64,000 bases of DNA from Acidobacteriota bacterium. Lineage in GTDB: Bacteria > Acidobacteriota > Holophagae > Holophagales > Holophagaceae. Within the stretch, counting starts at the first letter, position 1, and every line of letters starts with the position of its first letter. The DNA is taken from the NCBI GenBank assembly GCA_016213735.1, contig JACQZU010000020.1, positions 186,001 through 250,000 on the forward strand, read 5' to 3'. The position numbers and the translations under genes were made by a program. Shown piece by piece: positions 35,763 through 44,320 of the stretch. The notes under the pieces are model-generated. The model was not told the DNA's origin, ran no database searches, and saw only the letters and a list, made by a program, of their open reading frames with translations.

Positions 35763-36944
35763 CTACCAGCGGATCTCGGCGCAGGTTCCCCCGCCATCCC
35801 GGGGCCGCAGCCGGAGGTCGGCACCCTGGGCGTTCAGCCACTTCAGGGCCAACGGCAGGCCCAGGCCCGTGCCGTCCGGGCGGCCGCTCTCGAAGGGACG
35901 GAGGAGGCGCTGGAGTTCGGCGTCCGGGATTCCTGGACCCCGGTCCAGGATCCGCAGGGTCCCCTCCTCGAGTTCCATGGTCACGGTGGCACCCCCGGGG
36001 GAAGCCTGCGCCGCGTTCTCCACGAGGTTGAGGAGGGCCTGCTGAAGCAGCTGGGGGTCCGCCAGGGCCCGGCCGCTCCCCTTCAGCTCCAGGTGCAGGC
36101 CCTGGCCCCCCGGGCGCCGGCCCACCTCCTCCAGCACCGCCGCGGCGACCTCCCCCAGGTCCAGGCTGCGGCAATCGGGCTGGAGGGGCCTCGCCCACTG
36201 GAGGAAACGCTGCACCACCCGCCCGAGGGCGTCCGTCTCCTCCTCCAGCTCCCGGCCTGTCTCCTCCTGGCCCGAGCGCCGAAGCAACTGTGCATGGCCC
36301 TTGAGGACGGCGAGCCCGTTCTTCAACTGGTGGGCCACTCCCGCCGTCATCTCCCCCAGTTCCGCGAAGCGGTCCCGAAGCATCCGGCGCCGCTCCTCGG
36401 CCTCCCGTTCCGTGACGTCCTCGAACTGCAGGAGGGCCCCGATCCGGGCTGGGGCCTCGATTCGCCGCAGGAGCCAGCGGCGCTCTCCATCCCCGGTGCG
36501 CCAGGCCTCCCCCGACACCCGTCGAAGCCCATCCAGCAGCCAGGGGAAGGGTTCCAGGACGAAGTCCACGTCCAGGCCGACCACGCCCTGCTTCACGCCC
36601 AGGAGACGCCGACCCTCCTCGTTGAAGCCAGCCACCCGGTTCTGGGGATCCACCCACAAAAGCCCGAAGGGCAATGCGTCGAGGATGCGTTCGTGAACCG
36701 TGCGCAACTCCCCCAGGGAGGCTGCCAGGGCCCCCCGTTCCTGAAGGCTGGAACTCACCGCCCCCAGCAGCAGGGCCTCCGGGTCCACCCTGGGCCGGGA
36801 CAGCCGCGCCCACCGAACCACGAAGAAGGCCAGCGCCGCCAACACGAAGACGACCGGGAGGCCCAGCACGATCCAGGCGAGAAGGGGGTTGGGGCTCGGC
36901 ACAAGGGAGATGGTAGCGCCACCGTCGCTGCGGCTGCGCCGCAT
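35763..36944 (-). CDS. Membrane-linked sensor histidine kinase with PAS domain
   Basis: About 393 aa. One membrane helix near the N-terminus (PLLAWIVLGLPVVFVLAALAF) is followed by a PAS-like domain (about 90-190), phospho-acceptor His in GVAHQLKNGLAV, N-box NLVENAAQ, G1 DRGPGIP and G2 GTGLGLPLA. NtrB/ZraS-like histidine-box style. The start is uncertain: ATG 36944 is adopted, and GTG 36902 just before the helix is an alternative. No response regulator gene is adjacent. Confidence 0.88.
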   Translation of the reverse strand: MRRSRSDGGATISLVPSPNPLLAWIVLGLPVVFVLAALAFFVVRWARLSRPRVDPEALLLGAVSSSLQERGALAASLGELRTVHERILDALPFGLLWVDPQNRVAGFNEEGRRLLGVKQGVVGLDVDFVLEPFPWLLDGLRRVSGEAWRTGDGERRWLLRRIEAPARIGALLQFEDVTEREAEERRRMLRDRFAELGEMTAGVAHQLKNGLAVLKGHAQLLRRSGQEETGRELEEETDALGRVVQRFLQWARPLQPDCRSLDLGEVAAAVLEEVGRRPGGQGLHLELKGSGRALADPQLLQQALLNLVENAAQASPGGATVTMELEEGTLRILDRGPGIPDAELQRLLRPFESGRPDGTGLGLPLALKWLNAQGADLRLRPRDGGGTCAEIRW

Positions 36945-37133
36945 CCCTTCCCGCGGGCGCACCCGAACCAGCCCGCCCCTGCTCCTTCGGCACCCGGGAG
37001 ACACGGGGCCGGTGGGAATGAGGGCCCCTCATTCCGATCAAAGTGCTCCATCTTCGAAGGGTCCCCTGGGGCCGAGGCCCCCTGGTGGCCGGGACTCCGG
37101 GGCCATGGGGATTATTCTCTCTGGGGGGGACCC

Positions 37134-37259
37134 ATGAAATACGTTCGGGGAATCGCCATGCCCAGGACCGCCCGCAGGGTCATGACCCTCTTGGGCCTGA
37201 GAGCCTTCCGCCCGCCCGAGGGCGGAGCGGGCCCCATCCTCCGCGGGGGCAGGGCATGA
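37134..37259 (+). CDS. Candidate 41-aa leader ORF upstream of cupin
   Basis: ATG 37134 to TGA 37259, whose last bases overlap the cupin ATG (ATGA). Product is basic (MKYVRGIAMPRTARR start), with no known motif. A G-rich stretch 5 nt upstream may serve as a poor ribosome site. It could be a real small protein or a leader that couples translation of the cupin gene. Confidence 0.3.
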   Translation: MKYVRGIAMPRTARRVMTLLGLRAFRPPEGGAGPILRGGRA

Positions 37260-37600
37260 GCCCGGAATCCATCCTCACCGCGAAACGCTACGCCTGGGGC
37301 CAGGGATGCGAAGGCTGGCACCTTCTCAGGGCCCCGGGCCTCCACGTGATCCAGGAGCGGGTGCCCCCCGGAGCCGGGGAACGGCGCCACTTCCACGGCT
37401 CCGCCCGGCAGTTTTTCTATGTGCTTTCCGGCCGTGCGGTCATGGAGGTGGAAGGACAGGAACACCTCCTCCAGATGGGGGATTGCATCCATGTTCCCCC
37501 GGGGGCGAACCACCAGTTCCGGAACCCCTTCGGAGAGCCCGTGGATTTCCTGGTGGTGTCCCAGCCTTCCTCCCACGGGGACCGCACGGACCTGCCCTGA
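37256..37600 (+). CDS. Single-domain cupin protein
   Basis: 114 aa. The cupin barrel has motif 1 ERRHFHGSARQFFYVLSG (metal ligands His and Glu/Gln positions) and motif 2 GDCIHVPPGANHQFRNP. Function within the superfamily cannot be assigned; many such proteins bind small ligands or isomerise sugars. ATG overlaps the short upstream ORF. Convergent with the PPK2 gene, ends 3 bp apart. Confidence 0.87.
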   Translation: MSPESILTAKRYAWGQGCEGWHLLRAPGLHVIQERVPPGAGERRHFHGSARQFFYVLSGRAVMEVEGQEHLLQMGDCIHVPPGANHQFRNPFGEPVDFLVVSQPSSHGDRTDLP

Positions 37601-37603
37601 GCC

Positions 37604-39082
37604 CTACAGGGCCTCCTCGATCCTTTCGCACAGGGTCCTCAGAATCTTGATCCGGGCGTAGAGCTTGTCCTCGCTCTCCACCAGGGTCCAGGGGGCGATC
37701 TCGGTGCTGGTGCGGGCCACCATGTCGCAGACGGCGGCCTCGTAGGCCGGCCACTTCTCGCGGTTGCGCCAGTCCTCCTCCGTGATCTTGAAGCGCTTGA
37801 AGGGGGTCTCCTGGCGCTCCTGGAAGCGGCGCAACTGCTCTTCCGGGGAGATGGCCAGCCAGAACTTCGCGAGAATGGCCTTGCTCTTGGCGATCTGGGC
37901 CTCGAAGTCGTTGATCTCGCCGTAGGCGCGCATCCAGTCCGCCTCCGCGCAGAACCCCTCCACCCGTTCCACGAGGACCCTGCCGTACCACGACCGGTCG
38001 AAGATCAGGATCTTCCCCCGGCCCGGCAGGTGACGCCAGAAGCGCCACAGGTAGGGCTGGGCGCGCTCCTCCTCCGTGGGGGCCGCGATGGGGACGATGC
38101 GGCAGAGCCGGGCGTCCACCGCCTGGGTGATGCGCCGGATGCTGCCCCCCTTCCCCGCGGCGTCGGATCCCTCGAAGACCAGCACCACGGCGCGCTCCTT
38201 GAAGCGCTTGTGCCGGGTCAGGACGCTCAGCTTCCCCTGCCAGGCCTCCAGCTCCCGATCGTAATCGACCCGTTCCATCCGTTTCGAGAGATCCAACGCC
38301 CGCAGGACGTTCAGTCCATCCAGAGCGGGCGGTGCCGGCGGAGCCTTCACGGCCGCAGGTCCGGTGGAAGGACGGTCCAGGCGGGCCCGGAGGGCCTGCA
38401 GCAGGACCCGCCCCACCGTGAGCTTCTGGTAGCGGGCGTCGGTGGCCTCCACCACGATCCAGGGGGCGTCCGCGGTGCTGGTGAGGCGCAGGGCCCGTTC
38501 CGCCGCCTCCCGGAGGGCGTCGTAGCGCTTGAAGTGCTTCCAATCCCGAGGGGTCACGCGCCAGGAGGTCTTCGGGTCGGCCTCGAGCTTTGTGAGGCGC
38601 TTCTTCTGGACCCCCTTGGAGAGGTGCATCCAGAACTTGAGAATCAGCGCCCCCTCGTCAATGAGCATCTGTTCGAAGCGGCGCACCAGTTCCATGTCCT
38701 GGTCCAGTACCTCGTGCCCGATCCTTCCGTTGCCACACTCATTGATGGGCCAGGTGTACCAGCTGCCGTCGAAGATCCCGATCTTCCCTTTCGGGGGCAG
38801 GGCCCGCCAGTATCGCCACATGTACGGTCGGTGCAGTTCCTCGTCGGTGGGCGCGTCGAATCCGTTGGTCTGCACGTGGCGGGGATCCATCCACTCGTTC
38901 AGGGTGGAGACCACCGCGCTCTTTCCAGCCCCGTCCACTCCAGCCACCAGGAGGATCACGGGGAATTTCTTGGCGGCCACGAGGTCGTACTGGGAGTCCA
39001 GGAGGGCCTCCCGAAGCCCCGAGACCTCCAGGGTGTAGGCCTCCTTCTCGACGCGGTGACCCAGTTCGGCGGACTCGAACAT
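37604..39082 (-). CDS. pap: Polyphosphate:AMP phosphotransferase-type tandem PPK2 protein
   Basis: 492 aa with two consecutive PPK2 domains, the architecture of class II PPK2 (PAP), which makes ADP from AMP and polyphosphate. Domain 1 (about 20-240) has Walker A GVDGAGKSA and a divergent FDGSWY. Domain 2 (about 280-490) has GSDAAGKGG and canonical FDRSWYGR, so the C-terminal copy is likely catalytic. ATG 39082 follows GGAGGTCCGCG. The K+ channel gene lies 52 bp upstream on the same strand. Confidence 0.9.
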   Translation of the reverse strand: MFESAELGHRVEKEAYTLEVSGLREALLDSQYDLVAAKKFPVILLVAGVDGAGKSAVVSTLNEWMDPRHVQTNGFDAPTDEELHRPYMWRYWRALPPKGKIGIFDGSWYTWPINECGNGRIGHEVLDQDMELVRRFEQMLIDEGALILKFWMHLSKGVQKKRLTKLEADPKTSWRVTPRDWKHFKRYDALREAAERALRLTSTADAPWIVVEATDARYQKLTVGRVLLQALRARLDRPSTGPAAVKAPPAPPALDGLNVLRALDLSKRMERVDYDRELEAWQGKLSVLTRHKRFKERAVVLVFEGSDAAGKGGSIRRITQAVDARLCRIVPIAAPTEEERAQPYLWRFWRHLPGRGKILIFDRSWYGRVLVERVEGFCAEADWMRAYGEINDFEAQIAKSKAILAKFWLAISPEEQLRRFQERQETPFKRFKITEEDWRNREKWPAYEAAVCDMVARTSTEIAPWTLVESEDKLYARIKILRTLCERIEEAL

Positions 39083-39134
39083 CGCGGACCTCCTGGTGCG
39101 GGTGTATCGGTGCGGCGTGGGGGGGACCTGAATT

Positions 39135-40583
39135 CTAGGCCCAGGGCCACAGGCGGGCCATGGGAACCATGGCCAGGACCCTGCTCCCCATGGCCAAGGG
39201 CCGCTCCCCCGGGAAGGGTTCCTCCTGGAGGCCCCTTTCGGCCAGCACCTGCCAACCCCCTGCGTCTTCGAGCAGCGTAAGGGCCCTGGAATCCAGGGAA
39301 TGTGCGAGGAAGGCGGGGGCGGCGAGGGCGGAAGCCGAGAGCGCCGTGTGGATGTGGAAGTGCCGCTCGATCCGGTCCGCGAAGCCCCCATCGAAGATCC
39401 GCAGCACCACATGAAGGGCCGGCCTCAGGGCCTTGGCCGCGAGTCCGATCTCCAGGGCGGTCAGGTCGTCGTTGATGGCGCATACCAGGGCCCTGGCCCG
39501 GCCGGCATTGGCGTCCCACAGGGCCCGAGCGTGGGTGGCGTCCGAGACCATGTACGGAATGCGCCGGAAGGACAGTTCCTGGAGAAGGGGGTTGGCCGGG
39601 TCCCGCTCGATGACGATGACGGGCACTCCCAGGTCCCGCAGGCGCGTGGCCACGGCGGCGCCCAGGGTCCCCAGGCCGCAGACAACGACGTGGTTCCGGA
39701 GGTGGAAACGCCGTCGCCCTTCCAGGGCGTCGCCGCGTTTCTGCACGAGGATGTTCGTGACGATGGCGAAAAGGCAGGCCGTCAGGGTCACGCTGGTGAG
39801 CATCAGGAGGACCCCCACCAGCTTGGCGGAGTCCGGCGCGTCCCGGAGGCTGTAATCGCCGTATCCCACCGTGCAGAAGGTGGTCACCACAAAGTAGAGG
39901 GCCTGGATCCAATGCAGGCCCTGGGTGAAGTGGAAGTAGGCCGTGGCGCCCGCGAGGGTCACGAAGATGAGGACCAGCAGCAGGAGCAGGTAACGGTCCA
40001 CCCCCCCCGTGAGACGGGCGAGGCCTCCCTGGAGTCCGGGCTCCTCGGGGGCCCGGGGGCCCGAGGCCACCAGGTCCCGCAGCGGCCGAAGTCCAGGGAC
40101 ACCCTGGGATTCGTCTTCCGGCGCGGCCCCAAGGGCGTAGGCCTCCCCGCCGAAGTCCAGGGCGAAGGGGAAACCCCGCCGCAGTGCGGCGGCCGCAAAG
40201 CAGGGAGCGGAGAGTTCCGGGGAACTGAGCACCGCGCAGTTCTCCAGCTCCCGGGCCACCTTCCGTCCCAGTTCGGGGTCGGCCAGGGCGATCACCAGGC
40301 GGAGCTTGGGACAGGCGTCCCGGAAGGCGAGGGCCCTTGATAAGTTCTGCTCGTCCCGAACGTCGCAGAAGAGGGCCGCGTCGGCCTCCAGGGCCTCGGG
40401 TGCCTCGAGGAGCTCCGCGATGTCCAGCCCCGGGGGATGGACCTGGAGCCCCTTCCAGCTCTGGAGCGTCTCCGCCGCGGGCTCGCCCCCGGTCCAAAGC
40501 GCCGCCTTGACCCCGAGGCGGCGTGCGAGCTGGCCCAGGCGGGCCGCGAGATGGGACTGTCCGACCACCAGGATCCTGGGCAC
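39135..40583 (-). CDS. Two-TM potassium channel flanked by two TrkA-N-like domains
   Basis: 482 aa. An N-terminal nucleotide-fold domain (residues 1-150, RILVVGQSHLAARLG) precedes helix 1 (about 197-217), a pore loop with selectivity filter TVGYGD (238-243), helix 2 (about 253-280) and a C-terminal RCK/TrkA-N domain (about 295-415, VVCGLGTLGAAVATRL). Most bacterial Kch or MthK channels have an RCK only after the pore; the N-terminal copy is unusual. GTG start with AAGGAGA 7 nt ahead. Confidence 0.9.
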   Translation of the reverse strand: MPRILVVGQSHLAARLGQLARRLGVKAALWTGGEPAAETLQSWKGLQVHPPGLDIAELLEAPEALEADAALFCDVRDEQNLSRALAFRDACPKLRLVIALADPELGRKVARELENCAVLSSPELSAPCFAAAALRRGFPFALDFGGEAYALGAAPEDESQGVPGLRPLRDLVASGPRAPEEPGLQGGLARLTGGVDRYLLLLLVLIFVTLAGATAYFHFTQGLHWIQALYFVVTTFCTVGYGDYSLRDAPDSAKLVGVLLMLTSVTLTACLFAIVTNILVQKRGDALEGRRRFHLRNHVVVCGLGTLGAAVATRLRDLGVPVIVIERDPANPLLQELSFRRIPYMVSDATHARALWDANAGRARALVCAINDDLTALEIGLAAKALRPALHVVLRIFDGGFADRIERHFHIHTALSASALAAPAFLAHSLDSRALTLLEDAGGWQVLAERGLQEEPFPGERPLAMGSRVLAMVPMARLWPWA

Positions 40584-40636
40584 CGGGGTCTCCTTGCAGG
40601 GATGATGACCGAGGCCCTTTCGGGTGCGCCAGTGCC

Positions 40637-42325
40637 TCAGTATTCCGCCGCGGACTCGCTGGCCCTTACCGCCTTTTCGAAGGGGTGGAAGACCGGGGCC
40701 CCCGCCTTCCGGGCGATCCACTCGGCCACCCGGATGCCGTCCACGGCGGCGCTCGTGATTCCACCCGCAAAGCCGGCCCCCTCCCCGCAGGGATACAGGC
40801 CGGGATGGGAGAGGGACTGCCCGTCCTCCCCGCGCAGCAATTGCACGGGGCTGCTGGTGCGGCTCTCGATGGCCAGGAGGAGGGCCTCGGCGCTGGCGAA
40901 GCCGTGCAGGCGCCGGTCGAAGAGGGGGAGGGCCTCCCGCAGCTGGGCCTCCACGAAGCCCGGCAGGCAGGTGCGGAGGTCGGCGGACACCGCGAAGGGG
41001 CGGAAACTGCTCGGGGGGAGGCGCCCCGTGGCCCTGCCCTTGAGGAAATCCGGGACCGACATGGCCGGGGCACCGTAGCGCTCCCCTGCGGCCCGGAAGG
41101 CGGCCTGCTCCCAGCGCCGCTGGAAGTGCATCCCCGCGAGGACCTGCTCTCCCCCAAAGTCCGCCACGTTGACCTTGGCCACCAGGCCGCTGTTGGCGAA
41201 GCCGGAGTCCCGGGCGGCATTGCTCATGCCGTTCACCACCACGCCGCCCTCCTCCGAGGCGCACTGGATCACCAAGCCTCCGGGGCACATGCAGAAGCTG
41301 TAGGCCGCTCGGGAGGGTCCGAAGTTGCAGGTCAGCTGGTAGTCCGCGGGTGGCAGGCTGGGGTGACCCCGGGAGGGACCGTACTGGGAGCGGTCCACGA
41401 GGTCCTGGGGGTGTTCCACGCGCACGCCCATGGCGAAGGGCTTGGGGCGCATGGCCACCCCGCGGGCGTGCAGCATCTCGAAGGTGTCCCGGGCGCTGTG
41501 ACCCGGGGCCAGGACCAGGGCGTCGCAGGGGACCTCTTCACCGCCCTGAAGGCGTGCCCCACGGACCAAACCCTCGGGACCCAGCACCAGGTCCACCAGG
41601 CGGGCGTTCCAGCGGTAGCGCCCCCCACGGGCCTCCACCTCCTTCCGCATCCTCACGGCGCAACGGCGGATCACGTCGGTGCCGACATGGGGCTTGGCCA
41701 GGGTGGCGATGCGGGGATGGGCGCCGAATCGGACGAAAGCGTCGATGACATAGCGGGTGGCGGGGTGCCCGATGCGGGTGGTGAGCTTTCCGTCGCTGAA
41801 GGTGCCCGCGCCCCCCTCCCCGAACTGGGCGTTGGCTTCGGGATCGAGAACCCCCCGGGTCCAGAGGGCCCCCAGTTTGGACACGCGTTCGCCGAGGGAA
41901 GGGCCACGCTCCACCAGCAGCGGCTCGATGCCGTAGTCCAGGAGGCGGAGGGCGCAGAAGGTTCCCGCGGGCCCCGTCCCCACGATCACCACCTGAGGGG
42001 GCCGGGGGAGCGCGGCCACCTCGAAGGAGGGGGGCTCCGCCATGGCTTCCAGGCGGCAGCCGGGGGGCAGGTCCGGGGCACCGAAATCCCGCCGGCTGCG
42101 GAAGGACAGGGTGGCCAGGAAGCGGATGTTCCCCTTGTGCCGCGCGTCCAGGCTGCGGCGTTCCAGCCGGGCTTCCTCGAAGTCCTCCTCCGCCCCGCCC
42201 AGGACCCGGGCCAGCAGTTTCCGGGGGGGGAGTTCCTCCTCGCCAAGTTCCAGGGGCAGGTTCGAAAGGAAGTGGCGCACGAAGGCTCCGGCGGAAGGGC
42301 TCCCGGGCGAAGGAACCAAGGCCAT
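40637..42325 (-). CDS. FAD-dependent oxidoreductase of the COG2509 family
   Basis: 562 aa. The N-terminal ~100 residues form the family-specific cap. FAD fold VVIVGTGPAGTFCALRL begins near residue 110, then QFGEGGAGTFSDGKLTTR, the family signature, SFCMCPGG and C-terminal CGEGAGFAGGITSAAVDG. Uncharacterised dehydrogenases conserved in many bacteria. No ribosome site precedes the ATG; a TAGAAT hexamer sits 9 nt before it, suggesting a leaderless transcript. Confidence 0.9.
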   Translation of the reverse strand: MALVPSPGSPSAGAFVRHFLSNLPLELGEEELPPRKLLARVLGGAEEDFEEARLERRSLDARHKGNIRFLATLSFRSRRDFGAPDLPPGCRLEAMAEPPSFEVAALPRPPQVVIVGTGPAGTFCALRLLDYGIEPLLVERGPSLGERVSKLGALWTRGVLDPEANAQFGEGGAGTFSDGKLTTRIGHPATRYVIDAFVRFGAHPRIATLAKPHVGTDVIRRCAVRMRKEVEARGGRYRWNARLVDLVLGPEGLVRGARLQGGEEVPCDALVLAPGHSARDTFEMLHARGVAMRPKPFAMGVRVEHPQDLVDRSQYGPSRGHPSLPPADYQLTCNFGPSRAAYSFCMCPGGLVIQCASEEGGVVVNGMSNAARDSGFANSGLVAKVNVADFGGEQVLAGMHFQRRWEQAAFRAAGERYGAPAMSVPDFLKGRATGRLPPSSFRPFAVSADLRTCLPGFVEAQLREALPLFDRRLHGFASAEALLLAIESRTSSPVQLLRGEDGQSLSHPGLYPCGEGAGFAGGITSAAVDGIRVAEWIARKAGAPVFHPFEKAVRASESAAEY

Positions 42326-42357
42326 GGAAGGCGATTCTATCGGACAATGAAGGCCTC

Positions 42358-43023
42358 ATGGCCCTGCCCTTCCTGCTCTGCGCCTTCCTGATGGAGGCCC
42401 CCGCCCCCCGGCCCTGGGTCGCCTGCACCTTGGAGTTGCACGGCACCCTTAACACCCGTCGGCCCCACCCCCGGGGAACGGAAACCGTTTCCGAGACTTT
42501 CCAGTACGTGCTGCCCGGGTGGCTCCAGGAGTTGGAGAGCCCCTCCGGGAGCGTGGTCTTCGAGTTCCAGCCCAACCGGGCCCAGTCCCCGGCGGGGATC
42601 CTGAACCTGCACGCCGTGTTGCGGGGGAAGCAGGTCAAGGAAGAACACCGCTTCTTCGGTTCGGAATTCTCCGAGCCGGGATCCTTCCGGTTCCGGGCGC
42701 ACCTCCGGGGCCAGAACCTCTACCCTGAGGGCGACCTCAAGATCACGGGGACCCATTCCGCGGGGGAATCAGGGCCTTCCAGGGTGGAGCGCCGGACCGT
42801 TTCCACCACCCCCTTTCCGGCGATCCGCCGGGGGCCCCGGGATTTCGCCGCCCCCACGCTGCGCTTCACCATGAGTTCCTTGTGGCGGTTGCACCGCGCC
42901 CCCGAGCCTTTCGCCGTGAACGCCACCGTCACCTACGCCAACAACGCCGGGGGCGTCAGCTACGCCGGGCGGGTGGACCTCAGGTTCCGGCTGGATCCCA
43001 GGCAGCGGGCCGAACATCCTTGA
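42358..43023 (+). CDS. Exported protein of unknown function
   Basis: 221 aa with a short hydrophobic N-terminus (LPFLLCAFLMEAPAP) that may be a signal peptide. The rest is beta-rich with even charge distribution. No domain recognised. GAAGG sits 4 nt before the ATG. Divergent from the COG2509 gene by 32 bp. Its last 44 nt overlap the convergent 3' end of the FeS/anchor gene. Confidence 0.7.
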   Translation: MALPFLLCAFLMEAPAPRPWVACTLELHGTLNTRRPHPRGTETVSETFQYVLPGWLQELESPSGSVVFEFQPNRAQSPAGILNLHAVLRGKQVKEEHRFFGSEFSEPGSFRFRAHLRGQNLYPEGDLKITGTHSAGESGPSRVERRTVSTTPFPAIRRGPRDFAAPTLRFTMSSLWRLHRAPEPFAVNATVTYANNAGGVSYAGRVDLRFRLDPRQRAEHP

Positions 43024-44320
43024 GCAGGGCGCCGGGATCCGGGATCCGCAGGGCCAAGTAGAAGGCGCCCCTCCCCACCAGTTCTCCCCCCGCCGCCAGC
43101 GACAGGAGCAAGGCCGGGGGCCAGGGTTGCCGCAGCACCACCGCCAGGGCGGGCAGGGCCAGCAGGAGGACCCTCAACAGCGCGAGTCCACCGGAAAGGG
43201 CCTGGGTACCCGCCTGCTTCTGCTCCCGCAGGAAGGCGAAGCTCCTGGCCACGGCCGCCCCCAGGAGGAGCCAACCGGGAAGGCCCAGGGCGAAGAGGGC
43301 CAGGGTGATCCCACCGAAAAGGGTGTCGTCGGCCTTTTCGGCGGGGCCGGCCCGCCATTCGAGGCTCCGGTACAGGCGGTCCATGCAGAAGAGGAGGCCC
43401 AGTCCCGCCACCCCTGCCACGGCCCCGAGGGTCCTGGAAGCGAGGAACTGGGAGAGGGCTCCCAAAGGCACGAAGATGGCGAAGGCCAGGATCTCCCGGC
43501 TGAGCCAGGAGCGGCGCAGGTTCCCAAGGGCCCGCAAGGCCCGGAGGGGTCGCCCGAGGTGGGCCGTGCTGAGAAAGCCCGCCAGAAGCCCAAGGCCCAG
43601 GAAGGCCCAAGGTGGGGCCTGCGCCGGGCCCCCGGACAGGAAGGCCGCCTGGAGGGCCACGAGGAGGGGTGCGAAGGACGAAAAAAGCACCAGACTCCAC
43701 TCCCGGCGGAGATGAATCCTGGGCAGGGGCGGGGTTGGGCCCCCCATCCAGGCCAAGGCCTCGTGGGTCAGGGGCGGAAGGCCCTCCGGTGCCGGCCCCT
43801 GGATGGGCCCCACCAGCCAAAGACGGGGCCCGATGCCTGCCGGGAAGAGCCCCGGGGCCTCGGGCTCGGGAAGGGCCCCGGCCTGGGGATCCACCCGCAG
43901 GGCTCCCGTGGGACAGGCGGCCGCGCAGGCGGGGGCCAGGCCCTCCAGCAGGCGGGGGTTGCAGAAGGTGCACTTGGCCATGAGGCCCAGGGTCCCGTCG
44001 AAGCGGGGCGCGTCGTAGGGGCAGGCCCAGGAGCAGCAGCGGCAGCCCAGGCAGGTGTCCTGATCCAGGAGCACCGCCCCGGTCCGAGGGTCCTGGCGGT
44101 AGGCCCCGGAAGGGCAGGCCGCTAGGCACGCTGGCCTCTCGCAATGGTTGCAGGCGAGGGACAGGTGGAACCCCTTCCCCACCGCCCCGGCGTCCCCCTC
44201 ATGGTGGTGGACGGTGCGCCATGCCCGCTCCATGGGCACCTGGTTCTCGATGCAGCACGCGACTCGGCAGGCTTCGCATCCCGTGCACCGGGAGGCTTCT
44301 AGGACGAAGGCTGCGCTCAT
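42980..44320 (-). CDS. Fused FeS (DmsB-like) and membrane-anchor (DmsC-like) subunit
   Basis: 446 aa. The N-terminal part (1-175) has four cysteine clusters typical of four [4Fe-4S] centres (CTGCEACRVAC, CNHCERPACLAAC, CLGCRCCSWAC, CTFCNP with a distal CAAACP). The C-terminal part (about 215-440) has around eight hydrophobic helices of DMSO-reductase-anchor type. Normally these are separate proteins. The ATG overlaps the stop of the molybdoenzyme gene. It would pass electrons between quinone and the molybdoenzyme. No Tat signal. Confidence 0.9.
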   Translation of the reverse strand: MSAAFVLEASRCTGCEACRVACCIENQVPMERAWRTVHHHEGDAGAVGKGFHLSLACNHCERPACLAACPSGAYRQDPRTGAVLLDQDTCLGCRCCSWACPYDAPRFDGTLGLMAKCTFCNPRLLEGLAPACAAACPTGALRVDPQAGALPEPEAPGLFPAGIGPRLWLVGPIQGPAPEGLPPLTHEALAWMGGPTPPLPRIHLRREWSLVLFSSFAPLLVALQAAFLSGGPAQAPPWAFLGLGLLAGFLSTAHLGRPLRALRALGNLRRSWLSREILAFAIFVPLGALSQFLASRTLGAVAGVAGLGLLFCMDRLYRSLEWRAGPAEKADDTLFGGITLALFALGLPGWLLLGAAVARSFAFLREQKQAGTQALSGGLALLRVLLLALPALAVVLRQPWPPALLLSLAAGGELVGRGAFYLALRIPDPGALLKDVRPAAWDPAGT

